NCBI GenBank assembly: GCA_021307315.1
Contig: JAJSPD010000034.1
Location: forward strand, 434,001 to 498,000
Length of the DNA: 64,000 nucleotides
Direction: 5' to 3'
DNA from: Bisporella sp. PMI_857
Taxonomy: Eukaryota; Ascomycota; Leotiomycetes; Helotiales; Helotiaceae
The translations under genes were made by a program, and so were the position numbers. Positions within the stretch are counted from its first letter, which is position 1; the number at the start of each line of letters is the position of its first letter. Of this stretch, positions 45,829 through 57,322 are shown piece by piece. Below the pieces are notes generated by a model. That model was not told the DNA's origin and did no database searches. It worked only from the letters and a program-made list of their open reading frames with translations.

Positions 45829-48284
45829 CAGACAAGTCCGTGGTCTGAATTATCACAGCCACAAATGACTTTCAAGTAAATTGATCCTAGAGTGCGAGTT
45901 TTGGAGTTTCTTAGACCTCAAGATATTGAAACATTTGATAGTAAGGCATGAGAACACGACTTTTCTTCATCAGCAGTAGTGTTAAAGTTTCTGTCATGGC
46001 ATTTTGACCTTTGTTTTGCTATCTGCTTTCAGATATGGCAAACCTACAAGTCAATTTCGGACATATCACACCTTAACACATCAGATACAGCGACTAAGAC
46101 ATTCTTGATGTGCCCAATGTGACATAAGATCGAGCAAGATTGACATGTGGAGCTTCAAGCGGACATATTTTACACACCAGTTATAGTTCGTGCAATCTCC
46201 AGGATGGACACAAAGTATGGATGAGCAGAAGGATTGATCAGATATATTGATCTAGTAGGTGAAATACCTAGACAAAGAAGCTCGTAAGAGCGGCGTACAA
46301 GGTAGCCTGTGTATCGAATGGGGAAGCCATGGCAATAAGTTTATTTTTCCTCAAACCAACCAATAATATGTGTGATCAATAATGACAAGCAGTTCCACTC
46401 TAGCGCTTCTGAATGTCTTCTAATTATTGACGGCAGTGCTTATGCCTTCAACATGAATGATCTCCCGTCCCTTAGGTAACGATGTTTTAATTTTCTTAAG
46501 CGCCCTGTCCATTTCTCCTTCCATTCTCCCTTCTCATAGGGTCAAGCCCTTGAAGACCATACCTCGAGGAAAGGCATGGTTGTGAAGCTAAGGACAGCCC
46601 ATGAACGATACATATCCCATTAAGATAGCTGCAATTTCCAAGCCTCGAAGTTATCTGTCGATCTCTTAACAACGGTGCCATAATAGGAGGTATGGGGAGT
46701 GTCAGGGAAGAAAGGAGGGTGTTAAGACTTGATTTGCCGAAGATAGGAAGGGATGGTGTTGGGTAAGTTAGAGAGAGTGTCGATCTATATACGGTGTGAC
46801 AGTGTGCAATGGCATCTTTTAAAAAGGCAGCTTAATAAAATGGGAGACATGTAAAAGGTTTACATAAACAGATCAGCTATCCTATTAATAAGTGCAGTAA
46901 TTCCAGATTTAGGGTGCTAGATCAGACTCCCATCCTAGCATTAAATGATAACCGTAGAAGCATATTCGAATTCCAATAAGAGGCACGTAATTCACAACTC
47001 GTGATATAGTAGATACCGAGGCTTTATGTGATGACTATACACTAAGTTAGGAGTCTTGAGGGTGTTGTGATGAGATGTTTTCTGAAGTGAGACTTGGGGC
47101 TGAAAATCTGCTCCACAGCTGTAGTCAGCAGTGATGATTATTCAGGAATGCTGTCACCCTGAGGTAGATCATTATCTATAAACATAGCATTGTCTGATTC
47201 TCCCGCCTATCATAATTTGTTCATCTCCACTTGTACCCTGCATGATTCGAGAATTTGTTCCCTTTTTCATCCTCTGTTGTATGAGAGTTCACACGTGACT
47301 TATTGTATTGTCAGACCCCAAATGGAATTGATCAGATTTTGATAGAATCTTCCCATCCGGGAAACTAGAAATAAATATAAATATACATTCAAGAAAAAGA
47401 AAGAGCATGACAAAATAAATCTAGAATCAAGCATCGCCGGTGTGGTCATGTAAGCACTATTTAAACATCGCAAGTTGTAAACGAATATGCAGAATGCCAT
47501 ATTCGGAAAATGCTCAAGTCCAGTCAACAGTCTCCCAACTTTCACGTAAAAATTCTTTTAACACCCGATGCCAAATACTTTTTTTTCAGGTTCTGCATCA
47601 TACGTTGTATTTGGCGTTAAGGGATCTAGATGGCTTCTTCAGACTTTACAAAGAACGACCAAGCCGCCATTCGGCAGGGATGGGATGCATAGGGCTGAGT
47701 ACACAGGTACCTAAGCTGCGAGGCTCCTTTGCAATGATTATGTGATGGATTATTAAACAGCAAAGAAATCGCGAATCTTGCTGGCCCCTCCCCCGTATAC
47801 TCCGAAAATAGAACGGGAGACCAAAAGCTTAGCGCAATACGAGGTTACACTAGCAGAAACGGAATTTGCTTGATGCCATTCAGTGCCAGCGAAAACAAAA
47901 CAGTGTTCGCGAATGTTACTGAGGTCATAGGAGCATGGGCCACCCCCAGCCCAGCCAATGCTGAATCATCACATACGAGCACTTAACACTTTCTAGAAAC
48001 AGGCGCAGAGCCGCGGAACTATTCATTGAAGGGTGGCTTGCGCCACTAACGGGCAACAAAATCTATAGTTTACCCCAGAAAAGCTTGGCTTCGATCTTTC
48101 CGTGGCGCTTCTTGTGCTCGTGTTTGACAGCGACTGAACTTAGGAATGTCGTAGTTATTGCTGACTGTATACCTGAGAAATCTCGTGATGCTGCGAGAAA
48201 GTTCTGTTTCTGTGCTGGTTGTGATGTGGCTCGTATCTGCCTGTATCGTGAGATTTTGGGACGAAAAGGCAGAGCTGCGAAAAG
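45829..48284. other. ~2.5 kb intergenic region
   Basis: AT-rich, only short frames of no recognisable family. No repeat or RNA gene was identified. Confidence 0.5.
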
Positions 48285-48290
48285 TATAAA
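48285..48290 (+). promoter_or_regulatory. TATA box of the secreted-protein gene
   Basis: TATAAA in gaaaagtataaagagg, 165 bp before the ATG, followed by a CT/CA-rich leader as in strongly expressed fungal genes. Suggested start of transcription is about 48315-48325. Confidence 0.5.
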
Positions 48291-48348
48291 GAGGACGAGA
48301 AGACACCCTCTGTGTACTTTTCCTCATCACAGATCAGCATCTTCACAG

Positions 48349-48372
48349 CTTCACTACCAGCTTCACTACCAG
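48349..48372 (+). repeat. Two tandem 12-bp units in the 5' leader
   Basis: cttcactaccag occurs twice in direct tandem, followed by a partial third copy (cttcag). It lies in the predicted untranslated leader of the secreted-protein gene. Confidence 0.8.
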
Positions 48373-48449
48373 CTTCAGCACATCCTCACTCCAACATCAA
48401 CTTTCAATCAAATCTCAAAGTTTCGAGCCTCTCACTCAAATCCTACAAA

Positions 48450-49118
48450 ATGGTCTCCTCAATCTTCAAAGCTGCCAGCGCCTTGGCCCTTCTCTCTACT
48501 GCCTCCGCAGCTCCTACCACTCGCCAAGTCCCTAACTACCCACCTACCTCCCTCTCCTCTAACTTCCGCCTTGTCGCCAACGTCACTGGCGCCGATCTCA
48601 GCACCCCAATCAACGACTATGTCCTCACCTCCTACCACACCGGCGCCGGAACTGGCTATGCCGTTCTTGTCCCAGCCACCACCCCAACTGAGGGCCGCAT
48701 CTTCTACGTGAACGGCACCGCAGAGGAAGTCCGCTACAACAACGCCAACCTGCTCTCCGACTCCGGCGTGCAACTCTTCCCCTCCGGCGTAAGCATCAAC
48801 GCCGACTCCACCATCTCCATCAACGCCGGCGCCGGCCAGGCCGGCGTGGGACTGAAGCGCTTCCCGGTCCCCGTCCCCGAGCTCGCATATCTTGGAAACG
48901 GCGAGTTCTACGCCTGCGTCAAGGACCTTGTTTTCGGCCCTGCCGTCCAGCTTTTCTACAAGTCTGGAACTGATGTCGCCACCCCCGCTGGATGCGCGGA
49001 CGTTAGCCTCCTGCCCCAGTGCAGCGAGGGAAGCGGCGCCGAGGATGAGTTCGCCAATACGGTCAACTGCTATGCTGATGTTGCTGGCATTGACTGGAGC
49101 GTCTACAGCGCAGCATAA
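48450..49118 (+). CDS. Secreted protein of unknown function (DUF7907-like)
   Basis: Single exon, 222 residues. A signal peptide is clear (MVSSIFKAASALALLSTASA, cleavage after about residue 20) with a possible dibasic-like site at TTRQ. The mature part begins NYPPTSLSSNFRLVANVTGADLSTPINDYVLTSYHTGAGTGYAVLV, a pattern of small fungal secreted proteins; DUF7907 is my best guess. Cysteines occur mainly near the C-terminus (FYACVKD, AGCADVSLLPQCSEG, VNCYAD). The reading frame is GC-rich with strong C/G third positions unlike its neighbours, indicating high expression. The frame is open upstream to 48312, but the signal peptide marks the start at 48450. Function is not established. Confidence 0.82.
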   Translation: MVSSIFKAASALALLSTASAAPTTRQVPNYPPTSLSSNFRLVANVTGADLSTPINDYVLTSYHTGAGTGYAVLVPATTPTEGRIFYVNGTAEEVRYNNANLLSDSGVQLFPSGVSINADSTISINAGAGQAGVGLKRFPVPVPELAYLGNGEFYACVKDLVFGPAVQLFYKSGTDVATPAGCADVSLLPQCSEGSGAEDEFANTVNCYADVAGIDWSVYSAA

Positions 49119-49540
49119 GGAGCGAAATGTATGGCTTTCGTGATGAAAGATATGTGGAATGGAGAGGAGGCGAGAGTGGAGGGAAGATCGGTACTTCGTG
49201 GTGGATTAATGGTAATTCTTTTTGTACATAGAGGAAAAGCAGGTGGCAGTGTTTATATGAAGCATCTTAGATAGTGTACTTAATTTCATAGAATGCATTT
49301 TTGTCATCAATCTTAGTAGAGTATCTCTCTGATATATCGCCTATAGGAAGAGAAAACAGTGGCATGACTTCAAATGAACCGCTAAACTTGTAGTCGGAAA
49401 GGGGAGCTTTAAAAATGGTGTTTTAAAAAAAAAGGGAAATCTAGCCTTCGGCACACAGTTCTTTTTCCCTTTTCTGTAGCTAATGTATCCTCTGCTTCAG
49501 CCGCTCCAGCACTTGGACACGGCAAAAAAATCGGACAGCA
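49119..49540. other. Convergent intergenic region
   Basis: 3' flanks of the secreted-protein gene and the Rrn11-like gene. Nothing else was seen. Confidence 0.5.
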
Positions 49541-50995
49541 TCAAAATGCATCATCTTGAGCACTATCATGACTCTCCTCATCATCTCCTGCAAACAGAGT
49601 ACTAATAGTCCCTCCCACAAAGCCGCCATCATCACGAATCTTAGTGAATAATTCCTTTGCTCGTGATCTCTCTTCGTCTTGCCGTTTCCTACCCTGTTCA
49701 TGGTCGATTTGACGCTGGCGATGTAGCAGCCTCCTCTCGGTATCCTCCCCGTGCCTTGAACGGAGATTTAGCGAAGGACCGTCATCACTATCTTCCTCTT
49801 CAAGTTCGAGTGGAGGCGCGGGAACACTCAAATCTCCAATGTAGAGAGCCACCATGCCCCGCAATCTGAGCAGGATATGACTGTCGGAATAGGGCAACGG
49901 ATTCATCATCACATCCATCCTCGCTGCCAACTCTTCTGAAGCCTGTAAAGCGATAACTCGCACATCTTCTCTCTGCTGCCAAAAATCTTCCTCCTTCCGG
50001 CGTCGTCTACGGGCTTTCCTTCTCTGTGAAGCAGTAAATCCTCCGTCATTCGCAGCGTCCTCCTCGTCTTCTTCCTCATCCTCATTCGACGACTCAGTAA
50101 TGGGTTCATCATCATTTGCAAGAAGCTCTTCGGCTTCTTCGATTTTCTCCATCCCCTCTGCATGATCCTGCTGGATCCCATAAATCTCGCATGATAACAT
50201 CGCAGGCCAGAAATCAATTGCAGTGACCGAGTTATTCCATTGCCTTTTGTAAGGGTACTGGAGGATCAACCATTCGTAATACTCTTTAGCCTTCTCCAGA
50301 CCTTCCTTTGTTCCCCACCTCGTACGCCTGCGCTTTTGGGTAGCATCGTCTCCAATGTTGATATTTCCTTGCTCATTTTCTGCCACTAACTCTTCTTCCT
50401 TTCGGTGGTCCATGCTTCTGACTAGCAACTCAGCCCCAATAGCCCAATAACCACTGCTTCTTATATCGGTCGCATGACCGCCAAATTGCATACGGATCAG
50501 CATGGCGAACGCACGAGTGGCTCGCGGTATATCTCCCTCCTTCAAACATCTCTGCAATATAGCCGTCAAAACACCAAGGTGCTGCAATCGTAACGCAGGC
50601 CCCTTTTTATTGTATATTCGTTTCTCATCTTCTTCATCATCCGCATTTAAATCAGCATCTGTGCTAGCTTTCTCCTTTCCTTTCTGTGATGGCTTGGCTG
50701 CATTTTCCGCTGTCCGTATGGGGAGGCCACGATGAGGGAAGTCCTTCACTCGCGGTATGTCCTCATCTATGCTTAATCCTGCTAACTTGTACTGGGCAAT
50801 CTCCGCAGGCGTAAGGGAAAGAGGGTTTGTCGATGCAGGGAGCGAGAACAATTCGTCATTGTCAGATTGATCATCTTCCTCAGATTGTTGTGGTGATTCA
50901 GCCTGCGAGCTCTTTTCGCGCGAGATGGAGGAATATTTTAATCGCGAGTTCGTGGCATTGGAGGTGTCTGCAAGTGGGAGAGCGAACAGGGGCAT
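49541..50995 (-). CDS. RNA polymerase I-specific initiation factor, Rrn11-like
   Basis: Single exon, 484 residues. The conserved block (about 130-270) reads LRLQHLGVLTAILQRCLKEGDIPRATRAFAMLIRMQFGG, then DIRSSGYWAIGAELLVRS, then TKEGLEKAKEYYEWLILQYPYKRQW and IDFWPAMLSCEIYGIQQ, characteristic of the fungal Rrn11 subunit of the Pol I core factor. It is flanked by low-complexity acidic tracts (SSNEDEEEDEED) and a basic QRRKARRRRRKEED patch suited to nuclear localisation. The start MPLFALPLADTSNATNSRLKYSSISREKS is typical of family members. The role in rDNA promoter recognition follows from the family. Confidence 0.75.
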   Translation of the reverse strand: MPLFALPLADTSNATNSRLKYSSISREKSSQAESPQQSEEDDQSDNDELFSLPASTNPLSLTPAEIAQYKLAGLSIDEDIPRVKDFPHRGLPIRTAENAAKPSQKGKEKASTDADLNADDEEDEKRIYNKKGPALRLQHLGVLTAILQRCLKEGDIPRATRAFAMLIRMQFGGHATDIRSSGYWAIGAELLVRSMDHRKEEELVAENEQGNINIGDDATQKRRRTRWGTKEGLEKAKEYYEWLILQYPYKRQWNNSVTAIDFWPAMLSCEIYGIQQDHAEGMEKIEEAEELLANDDEPITESSNEDEEEDEEDAANDGGFTASQRRKARRRRRKEEDFWQQREDVRVIALQASEELAARMDVMMNPLPYSDSHILLRLRGMVALYIGDLSVPAPPLELEEEDSDDGPSLNLRSRHGEDTERRLLHRQRQIDHEQGRKRQDEERSRAKELFTKIRDDGGFVGGTISTLFAGDDEESHDSAQDDAF

Positions 50996-51626
50996 TGTTC
51001 AGCCGATTTTATCGCATGTGCATTATTGCTACGGCGAATGCTATGGTGAAGTGGTTTTGAAGTTTTGTTGCCAGGACAAGTAAGGCTGTGCCATCAGCCT
51101 TGTGGGCTAAATGAAGTAATCAAAGTTAAAACAAAACTAAGCACTAGTCTGTTCCCACAACATGGCTAAGTGTCTCTTCTTCTATTGTTTACTAGGGAAT
51201 CCCATCGAACATGTAACTTTAGTCTTGCCAGCTGTGGGAGTTTGGAAACTACTACTTGCCCATCTGGCTATAAAGGTTGGAAGGTTTTCAATGTTACAGG
51301 CTTGTGATCAAATCACTCAAACAGAAAAACTTACATTTTTTCCGACATCAAGTGAACTATAGCTGTAAGGGGTTACCACTGTACAATGTTAATTTTCAAT
51401 AATATTAAGCAGGTGCGGCTTCTGTGTTTAGACTCTTTCAGGCTTGGCCATCATCTTTTGGGAACTGCAAGATTAATTCTTGCATCATGATCGGCGTACA
51501 ATCCATAGGAGATCAATGGCATGCTAATTATCTGTATCGGGGCGATGTATAGTACGCTGCAACCGACCTAGAATAAGTTCAAGATCTGATAGAAAGTGGT
51601 ACAATGCTAATTCTTCAAGCAATACC
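50996..51626. other. Intergenic between two minus-strand genes
   Basis: Promoter of the Rrn11-like gene and 3' flank of the glycosylasparaginase gene. No other feature was seen. Confidence 0.5.
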
Positions 51627-52773
51627 TCAATGACTTTCCACCAGAAGTCTTTGCGCCAGATTCGGCGCAGTCAATGGTTCAATGGTAATAACTCTTACAT
51701 CCTCTTCATTCTCTCCGCTATCCTGTACACTGTACGAGAATCCTTGAAATCCTTGTGAGGCGGCAGCATGTTCACCAGTTTTGCTAAGACATACGATAGC
51801 GCCACTAAAGTCACTATTCTTTCTCGCAATTCTTGCTATTGCTTCGTTCGCAGCTGGCTGAGGAGCCAGGCCGCTCCTCATAAGCTCTACCCCAAGAAAA
51901 GATGGACTATAGCGCATCATCACATCCCCATCGCCTATGACTCCGGTTGGCCGTCAATATCTCCAAGGCTCATAGTGGAATCTTACCTGTAGCGACACAC
52001 GCACCCACCTGATCATCCACGTAACCTCCTGAGCCAGGAATAGGAGCATCGCCGACTCGACCAGCGATCTTATGACGTGCCCCATTGGAAGACATGCCAA
52101 CAGCCATTCTGCCATCCGCCTGCAGTGCAATCTGTCCAATAGTATCATGATTGTGCTCGTCAATGTGCAGATTCTTAACTGCTCTTTCAGAGAATAGTTG
52201 CAGCGGCACACTACTATTGCTGTTGGGTGGGCAAGTTACCATAGAAGGGTTTGTCCAGAAATTTGGGGTACAATTATTTGCTACCCACTCCTCGTGGACA
52301 GTTTTGCTGTACTCGCTAGTAAGGGACTCAAATGGATAACCTTGCTTTACCGCAAATTCCGTTGCCAGCGAGCCAGCCAGGATAGAATGTTTCGTAAGCT
52401 TCATTACATCCCGTGCGACTCTAACAGCGTCTTTCACATTCCTCAAGCCAGCGACTGCCCCCATCTCTTGATCAGAACCCCTCATAACAAGTGCATCCAG
52501 CGTGCTTTCCCCATTTTCGTCAGGACTCCCTCCCCACCCTACGGTGAAGTCAACCTGCAGCTCCTCTGCTTTGGAGCATCCATCAACTACGGCATCGATA
52601 GGATCAACATTATAAGACGATATAAGCGCCTTATAAGCCACATTTGTGGCTGCGGTAAATGGCCAGGTATTTACTACGATTGGCTTTATTGCAGCGGAAG
52701 CGATTGGTAGGGAGGTAAGTAACGAAATGTAAATCAGAGCACGGGTGTTGACACTGCATGGCAAACACCTCAT
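51627..52773 (-). CDS. N4-(beta-N-acetylglucosaminyl)-L-asparaginase (glycosylasparaginase), secretory
   Basis: Exons 52773-51987 and 51934-51627 give 364 residues, joined as CVATGDGDVMMRYSPSFLGVELMR. A hydrophobic N-terminus (ALIYISLLTSLPIASA) is a signal peptide. Ntn-hydrolase features: AVVDGCSKAEE, DFTVGWGGSPDENGESTLDALVM, MGAVAGLRNVKDAVRVAR, and HDTIGQIALQADGRMAVGMSSNGARHKIAGRVGDAPIPGSGGYVDDQVGA. The autocatalytic cleavage point and nucleophile is the Thr of HDTIG, about residue 211. Downstream GRVGDAPIPG forms the substrate pocket. The enzyme removes GlcNAc-Asn linkages from glycoproteins in the vacuole or lysosome-like compartment. It is divergent from the 2EXR gene. All catalytic motifs are intact. 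Confidence 0.93.
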
Positions 52774-53311
52774 CGTGGGAAGCTGAGTTTATCCCTTGTT
52801 TATGATTTTGATAGTGGTGTAACCGTTGCCAGTCCTGTAATGAACTTGTCCAGATAGAATGGGTTATTCAGAAGTCATTTCGCACGGTTGAATGTGGGTT
52901 TGCATTCACAATATATAAGGTTGAGGGAAGAAAAGACACAGGGATTTATCGGCCAGGAAGGTGCAGAGAATATGCTAGATTCTTCATACTCTAGGCTAAA
53001 TAAGGCTATCTTAAAAGAGCACTTTTGTCTTCGCAAGGATGCAAGAAGGAACCGTACATTACATAATATAAAGTCTCCACTTCAGCAATTTTTAGTACTC
53101 TCTTATCGAAAGTCCGATAACATTTCGTTAAGCTAGCGTGTTTATAATTGCCGAACGATCATCGCAGCCTCGCTCTCGCGCGCGGGCGCAGCCTCGTTGG
53201 AAGCTTATGTTGGTCATCGACTGATTGCTGCGAGGTAAGCAAGGGGATGCACATAGCAATGCCCGACACTTGAACTACACAACTTCATCATCAGCTTGCT
53301 TTGTAACAACA
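52774..53311. promoter_or_regulatory. Divergent promoter region, glycosylasparaginase (-) and 2EXR gene (+)
   Basis: 538 bp between outward ATGs. It includes an alternating CG-rich patch (ctcgctctcgcgcgcgggcgc at about 53170) but no specific site I can name. Confidence 0.4.
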
Positions 53312-54955
53312 ATGAGGGAAAGACGCTCCGTTACGCCTTGTGTTGTCGGTAAAAGAAAGCGTCCGGATGAGGATGGTGGAACCTCCCCTCGGCCACGGAA
53401 GAAACTCAAGACATCGAATCCCGACCTACGGCATGAGGATCCTTTCTACAATTCAAAAGATGGACCACGATACATCGGGCGGAAAGCTATGATGGCCGTC
53501 CGAGAGCACATATTCCGACTTACCAAAAGAGAATGGGACTTGAAGGCAGATATCAAGGGATTGCGCGGAGACTTTATTAAGATGCTGAATTCATCGATAT
53601 CACTGAGACGGAAGATCTTGCAAGGTCTTGCACATCCAAATATTGAAGAAGATATGCGGCAGAGGGCTAAGCTCTTGCTTGTCAGGCATAAGGCTCATAT
53701 GCTATACAACGAGGAACAATTAATCAGATTAGAAAAAATCCTCCCTGGTTTCGGAATCGTAAATATATTGGCAGAAAATGCGTGTGCCGAACTAGACGAA
53801 AAGATAGGAATCTGGGCAAATGCAGAGGAGGATCCAAACTATACTATCAATGGTATACAGCTTGCTTATCCTTCTAAATTGATCCATGCTAATAGTTGCC
53901 TAGACTTCCCTCGCATCATGGAACTTGTCGAATACACACATAACGCTTACACCCCAAGTCTGATGAAGGATAGGCAATATTTCAGACAGATTACAACAAC
54001 TGCTGAGGGCAAAGAAGGCTTCGCATTATTTTCGAAGTTGCCAGCCGAACTACGCCTACATATATGGAGGATGTCTTTAGGGGAATCACGTATCGTCACC
54101 CACGATTCAAAGCATAACAAAGCTTTAACTCTTTTATCAACATGTCGCGAGTCGAGGCAGGTGGTAGAAGACGTTCTACCAGCTATTCTCAGCCCAGATA
54201 AAGGATTCGCCCTTGATCCTCCATCAAACAGGACTTTATTCTCATATGCAAATCCAGATACCGATATTATTATGAGGGACCTGGCTAAGAGAGACTTGAT
54301 TCCAAGGGACCCTTCAGGGTCTAGCCAGTCACTTTTCGACCTCGAGGGCGAAGCATTTAACCTCTCGTGCCAAACTATGTTGACTGGACTGTCAAAGGTC
54401 AAGAATTTAGCATTAGCATTTGACATATTTAAGACAAACGGTGGCCGTCTGTTTCCATCACTACAGGCATGCTGCCCAATCCTCGAGACTCTCAAGATCT
54501 TTCCAAATTCTCAACTGGATATCGACCCACATCGACCGATCAACGATCGGCCGTTTCGTTTCATAGAATTTGACTCAAACTTTGCAGATTTGATCGCGTT
54601 CGAGCGGAGTCGCCGTCTGAGCGGCATTTGGAAGAGAAAATCTCGGCGTGCCATAGAAGTTCTAGATACCCTTTCAGGCTATATTGTGCAGTACCGTAGA
54701 GCTTTCCCCCGATATATCACACAGTTCGGCCAGGAATGGAGCCCTGCACTTCAGATATGTATGCTTGTCAGATGGAGTGACAGTTACCAGGGCTGGCAGA
54801 CTGGTGGTTTAGACTTTGATTATTATTCTAACGGCTATCGAGGAGAAAACGGCGATCATTATTTTGGATTCACTGAATCATGTGTCGTCTGCGGTGCAGA
54901 TGGAGAAATGTTAAGTCGATATGATGGAGTTAAAGAGTTGTTCGGAGAGACTTAA
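53312..54955 (+). CDS. 2EXR-domain (F-box-like) protein
   Basis: Single exon, 547 residues from the ATG of MRERRSVTPC; an open frame upstream begins only with TTG. The N-terminus is basic (GKRKRPDEDGG, RPRKKLKTS) and resembles a nuclear localisation signal. A helical region with possible coiled coil follows. At about residue 235 comes the 2EXR motif, FALFSKLPAELRLHIWRMSL, then ALTLLSTCRESRQVVEDVLPAIL, the common fungal F-box-like pattern, continuing as VKNLALAFDIF and FPSLQACCPILETLKIFP. The C-terminal 150 residues include RSRRLSGIWKRKSRRAIEVLDTL and CVVCGADGEML. Functions of fungal 2EXR proteins are mostly unknown. Confidence 0.85.
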   Translation: MRERRSVTPCVVGKRKRPDEDGGTSPRPRKKLKTSNPDLRHEDPFYNSKDGPRYIGRKAMMAVREHIFRLTKREWDLKADIKGLRGDFIKMLNSSISLRRKILQGLAHPNIEEDMRQRAKLLLVRHKAHMLYNEEQLIRLEKILPGFGIVNILAENACAELDEKIGIWANAEEDPNYTINGIQLAYPSKLIHANSCLDFPRIMELVEYTHNAYTPSLMKDRQYFRQITTTAEGKEGFALFSKLPAELRLHIWRMSLGESRIVTHDSKHNKALTLLSTCRESRQVVEDVLPAILSPDKGFALDPPSNRTLFSYANPDTDIIMRDLAKRDLIPRDPSGSSQSLFDLEGEAFNLSCQTMLTGLSKVKNLALAFDIFKTNGGRLFPSLQACCPILETLKIFPNSQLDIDPHRPINDRPFRFIEFDSNFADLIAFERSRRLSGIWKRKSRRAIEVLDTLSGYIVQYRRAFPRYITQFGQEWSPALQICMLVRWSDSYQGWQTGGLDFDYYSNGYRGENGDHYFGFTESCVVCGADGEMLSRYDGVKELFGET

Positions 54956-57322
54956 GTGAAACCGCAGATGATCAAGATACCCTTAGGCCATCGCCCTCAG
55001 TCCCAAAAGCCATAAAATGAGCCAACAAGTTGATACTTCTGCTCTAGAAGCGTACATCATACTTCGAAAAAATAATCAAGAATCCCTTGCTACTTCTGAT
55101 AGGTTAGAACCGTGGTGAGTGGGAGCCGCAGGTACTTCTTGAAAATGAGGAGGAATGGCCAGGGGCTTGAGGTATATTCTCCAACCCCACAGATGAAAAT
55201 TTAGTTTGACATTTGACTTCCAGCTAGTTGAGCTTGAGACAGGGACATTCCATTTAGTGTGTAAGGATATCATCGGTCCATGTACAGTCCAGGTTCTAGA
55301 ATGTGTCCCGCATACTAGTTTGCCTTCGGGTTGTTTGTTAGTCTTGGCACCCCAAACTCAGTCTGGGGAAAGCGTTCGATGACACACAGTATCTACAAGA
55401 TGTTTTTATTATTATGCATGTGGTGGTTTTGTGACATGTACTAAGAGTGTGGGTTGTCGCGGATGCTCTCTCTATAATTGACTCCAATTCTGAGCCGCGA
55501 TAATGTGGCTCTTCAAGGTAGTTTTTATTCTAGACTTTTTCAAGAGGTTTAAATCTTATCGTTACAATTGGGGGCCTCTCAAATACCTCGGAGTAATTTA
55601 AGGTAGCAATTCATTTTCTTTTGCCGCAAATCCATTCCAGTGAACACATACTGATGCAGTTGCGCATCCCGCGACATTCCCATGTTCTGGCAACCTTCCG
55701 GGTGGCTTGCATAACAGGCGATCTTGTAATGGTGAGCACCCTACACGATTTTGGCGGAACACACCGAATGGTTGCACAAAAGATTTGAGAAAATCGCCTC
55801 TGTGCGGTCATTGGTTCATGGTCCAAGTGTGATTAATATCCTTCAAGGGCAAGACAATCTTTCTCATCATGATCTCACATTTATAATTCGTCCGATGAAG
55901 ATCCGCCTCTTTCTGTACTGTGTTACGCACGGCAAAGCTAATTCTTCTTATCTCTTTGTCATGCTATGAACCTTAAAACGATCCGCAAACGAAGCCCTTC
56001 GAAATGGACACATAGTTTCGTTACTCGCTGCTTTCAGCCATCTCTTTCTTGGCATCTCCGTGAACAGATTCCCCTACAGCAAAAAAGATAACGATTCGAG
56101 AAAAAAAATCTAAATCTAATTGGCAGTGGAGGCGAACATGATTCAGGGGCGTGAGGCGTCAAAATATTCTCCATTTCCCGTTTCTCGCGTGAGTCCCGTG
56201 TCCGGATGCAAGTTTTGCAGTACGAATCAAAAACAGGTCGCAGCGCCAAATTTACGCAATTGAATTGGCAGGCATGCATCGACCTTCCTAGATGGGCTAA
56301 AATCAAGCCCATCTAAAGTCCCTCCTCCGGGGTACAGATGGCTGTAAAATTAAGAGCCACTTCCACTTCGCTGCTCCTCTCCGCACATTGCAAGGGAGGG
56401 AAAGGATATTGCGCACGCAGGCTTTCCGCGTTGTCTGCCAAGAAATGCCGCGCCGCCTTCTACCTCATAAGTGTCTTGGCGGCAACAGGCATTTTTCAAC
56501 CTCATTCAACATCATTTTTGGGTTTGGGTGACCGAGTACCAAAGTTGACCACATCAAAACTCACCTCATCTTGCGAAGATGAGAAATTACCCGCCTGTTG
56601 GCGTTGCAATCTACGGCGTAGTTAGCAAATAATACCCAGCACTTGGCTGCGTACAATAAAATGCGATGACTTGGCCAAGAGGTAATTCGGGAAGGCCGGT
56701 GAGGCAAGTCTGTAACCAAGAGTCTCCAAGAGAAATAAAGCAGAAACCAAGGACAAACCAAAACAATTCTGCTGCTTATCGCCTTCCACATCTGCCCACA
56801 ATTAACAACCGGGCCCGCCTATCCAATTAGCAACTATAGACGTAGTTAGTTCCTATTAGATTCATGTCCTTTAGCCTGGGCAGATGTTGGTGGAGATGTC
56901 TCGCTCGCAACCATCTTGCCCGCTTTTGATATGCTGACGCTTGTGCTTCTCGCCTGTCATTACAATTGTACGTTGATCACCCTGTCTCCAGTTATATGCC
57001 ACGGGAACTCGTCTCTTTCGTCACTTGGCGTCGATAACAGACATGCATCTGATTGAGCAAAACAGCCTTCGACGGACCTTCCAGAAGGTTTATATGTCTT
57101 AGGTCTCGTCTTGGCCCTCTTCCGAGGCCTGGTGAGATGCGACACCCCCTTCACTGTGCGTTTGCCTTCTCAGCTCGTGCCCGAGTATAAGGATCATTGA
57201 TCGTCCTGCAACACTCGACCGTACCTCTTGTCTTTCCCTACCCATAGTATCGGTGCCCGCAGGCGTGGTTTTTTTTACCCCATCGTAATTCCCAAACCTA
57301 AGTCGACCTTGCGCAATATATC
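54956..57322. other. ~2.4 kb intergenic region
   Basis: Only short frames. AT-rich in places. It includes the promoter and leader of the amino-acid permease gene. No gene, repeat or RNA was recognised. Confidence 0.5.
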